In this document: one piece after another, positions 44,092 through 44,093 of the stretch
Layout: every line of letters starts with the position of its first letter
Position numbering within the stretch: the stretch's first letter is position 1
Made by a program: the position numbers and the translations under genes
DNA from: DSUN01 sp035527715
GTDB lineage: Bacteria; Planctomycetota; PUPC01; DSUN01
Direction of reading: 5' to 3'
NCBI GenBank assembly: GCA_035527715.1
Contig: DATKZY010000250.1
Location: 1 to 44,093 of the forward strand
Length of the DNA stretch: 44,093 nt
The notes under the pieces: generated by a model
Seen by the model: only the letters and a program-made list of their open reading frames with translations
What the model was told of the DNA's origin: nothing
Databases searched by the model: none

Positions 44092-44093
44092 AT

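Overview
The window is GC-rich, densely coded bacterial chromosome. Three things suggest a member of the PVC group, most likely an uncultivated Planctomycetota- or Lentisphaerota-like lineage: a PEP-CTERM surface protein (20050-22263), a set of glycan-degradation genes (DUF4838 protein, FAD-dependent oxidoreductase, GH29 fucosidase, phytase), and gaps packed with short palindromic repeats. This placement is inference; no rRNA is present. One tRNA, tRNA-Ala(GGC), lies at 12521-12596 on the minus strand.

Layout. 263-5004 (+): HEAT-repeat membrane protein, hflX, a secreted HExxH peptidase-like protein, fmt and a small secreted protein. 5005-7030: repeat-bearing gaps around a minus-strand secreted protein; the gap beyond it carries a 105-bp near-identical copy of the 3' end of the small secreted gene. 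7031-10406 (-): membrane-fused spermidine synthase-like protein, ThiF/MoeB-type E1 enzyme and a small zinc ribbon; a second small zinc ribbon and an NBR1-like-domain protein run divergently (10572-12418). 12521-18979: tRNA-Ala, zinc alcohol dehydrogenase, transglutaminase-like/TPR protein, VWA membrane protein and endonuclease III. 18980-20049: 1 kb without a gene, full of palindromes and operator-like dyads, leading into the PEP-CTERM gene. 22451-28073 (-): five closely spaced genes, read in the order DUF4160, DUF2442, SIR2-like protein, FAD oxidoreductase and DUF4838 lipoprotein, behind one strong promoter; two junctions are 4-nt start/stop overlaps. 28170-30653 (-): phytase and GH29 fucosidase. 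30836-32107 (+): unrecognised 423-aa protein. 32614-35084 (-): nusB-pheT, divergent from hslVU (35242-37148). 37136-42369 (-): HEAT protein, catalytic M16 peptidase, non-catalytic M16 homologue and TPR protein. 42678-43951 (+): secreted helical protein and two paralogous small lipoproteins.

Genes that fit together: HslV and HslU form the HslUV protease; the two M16 proteins probably form a heterodimer; the FAD oxidoreductase and DUF4838 proteins are translationally coupled and probably act on carbohydrate. Most promoters found by eye match the TTGACN-N16/17-TATAAT pattern of the housekeeping sigma factor.

The leads most worth following are the SIR2-like/DUF2442/DUF4160 cluster fused into a glycan operon, and several families of short palindromes whose stem arms change together while their loops stay constant.
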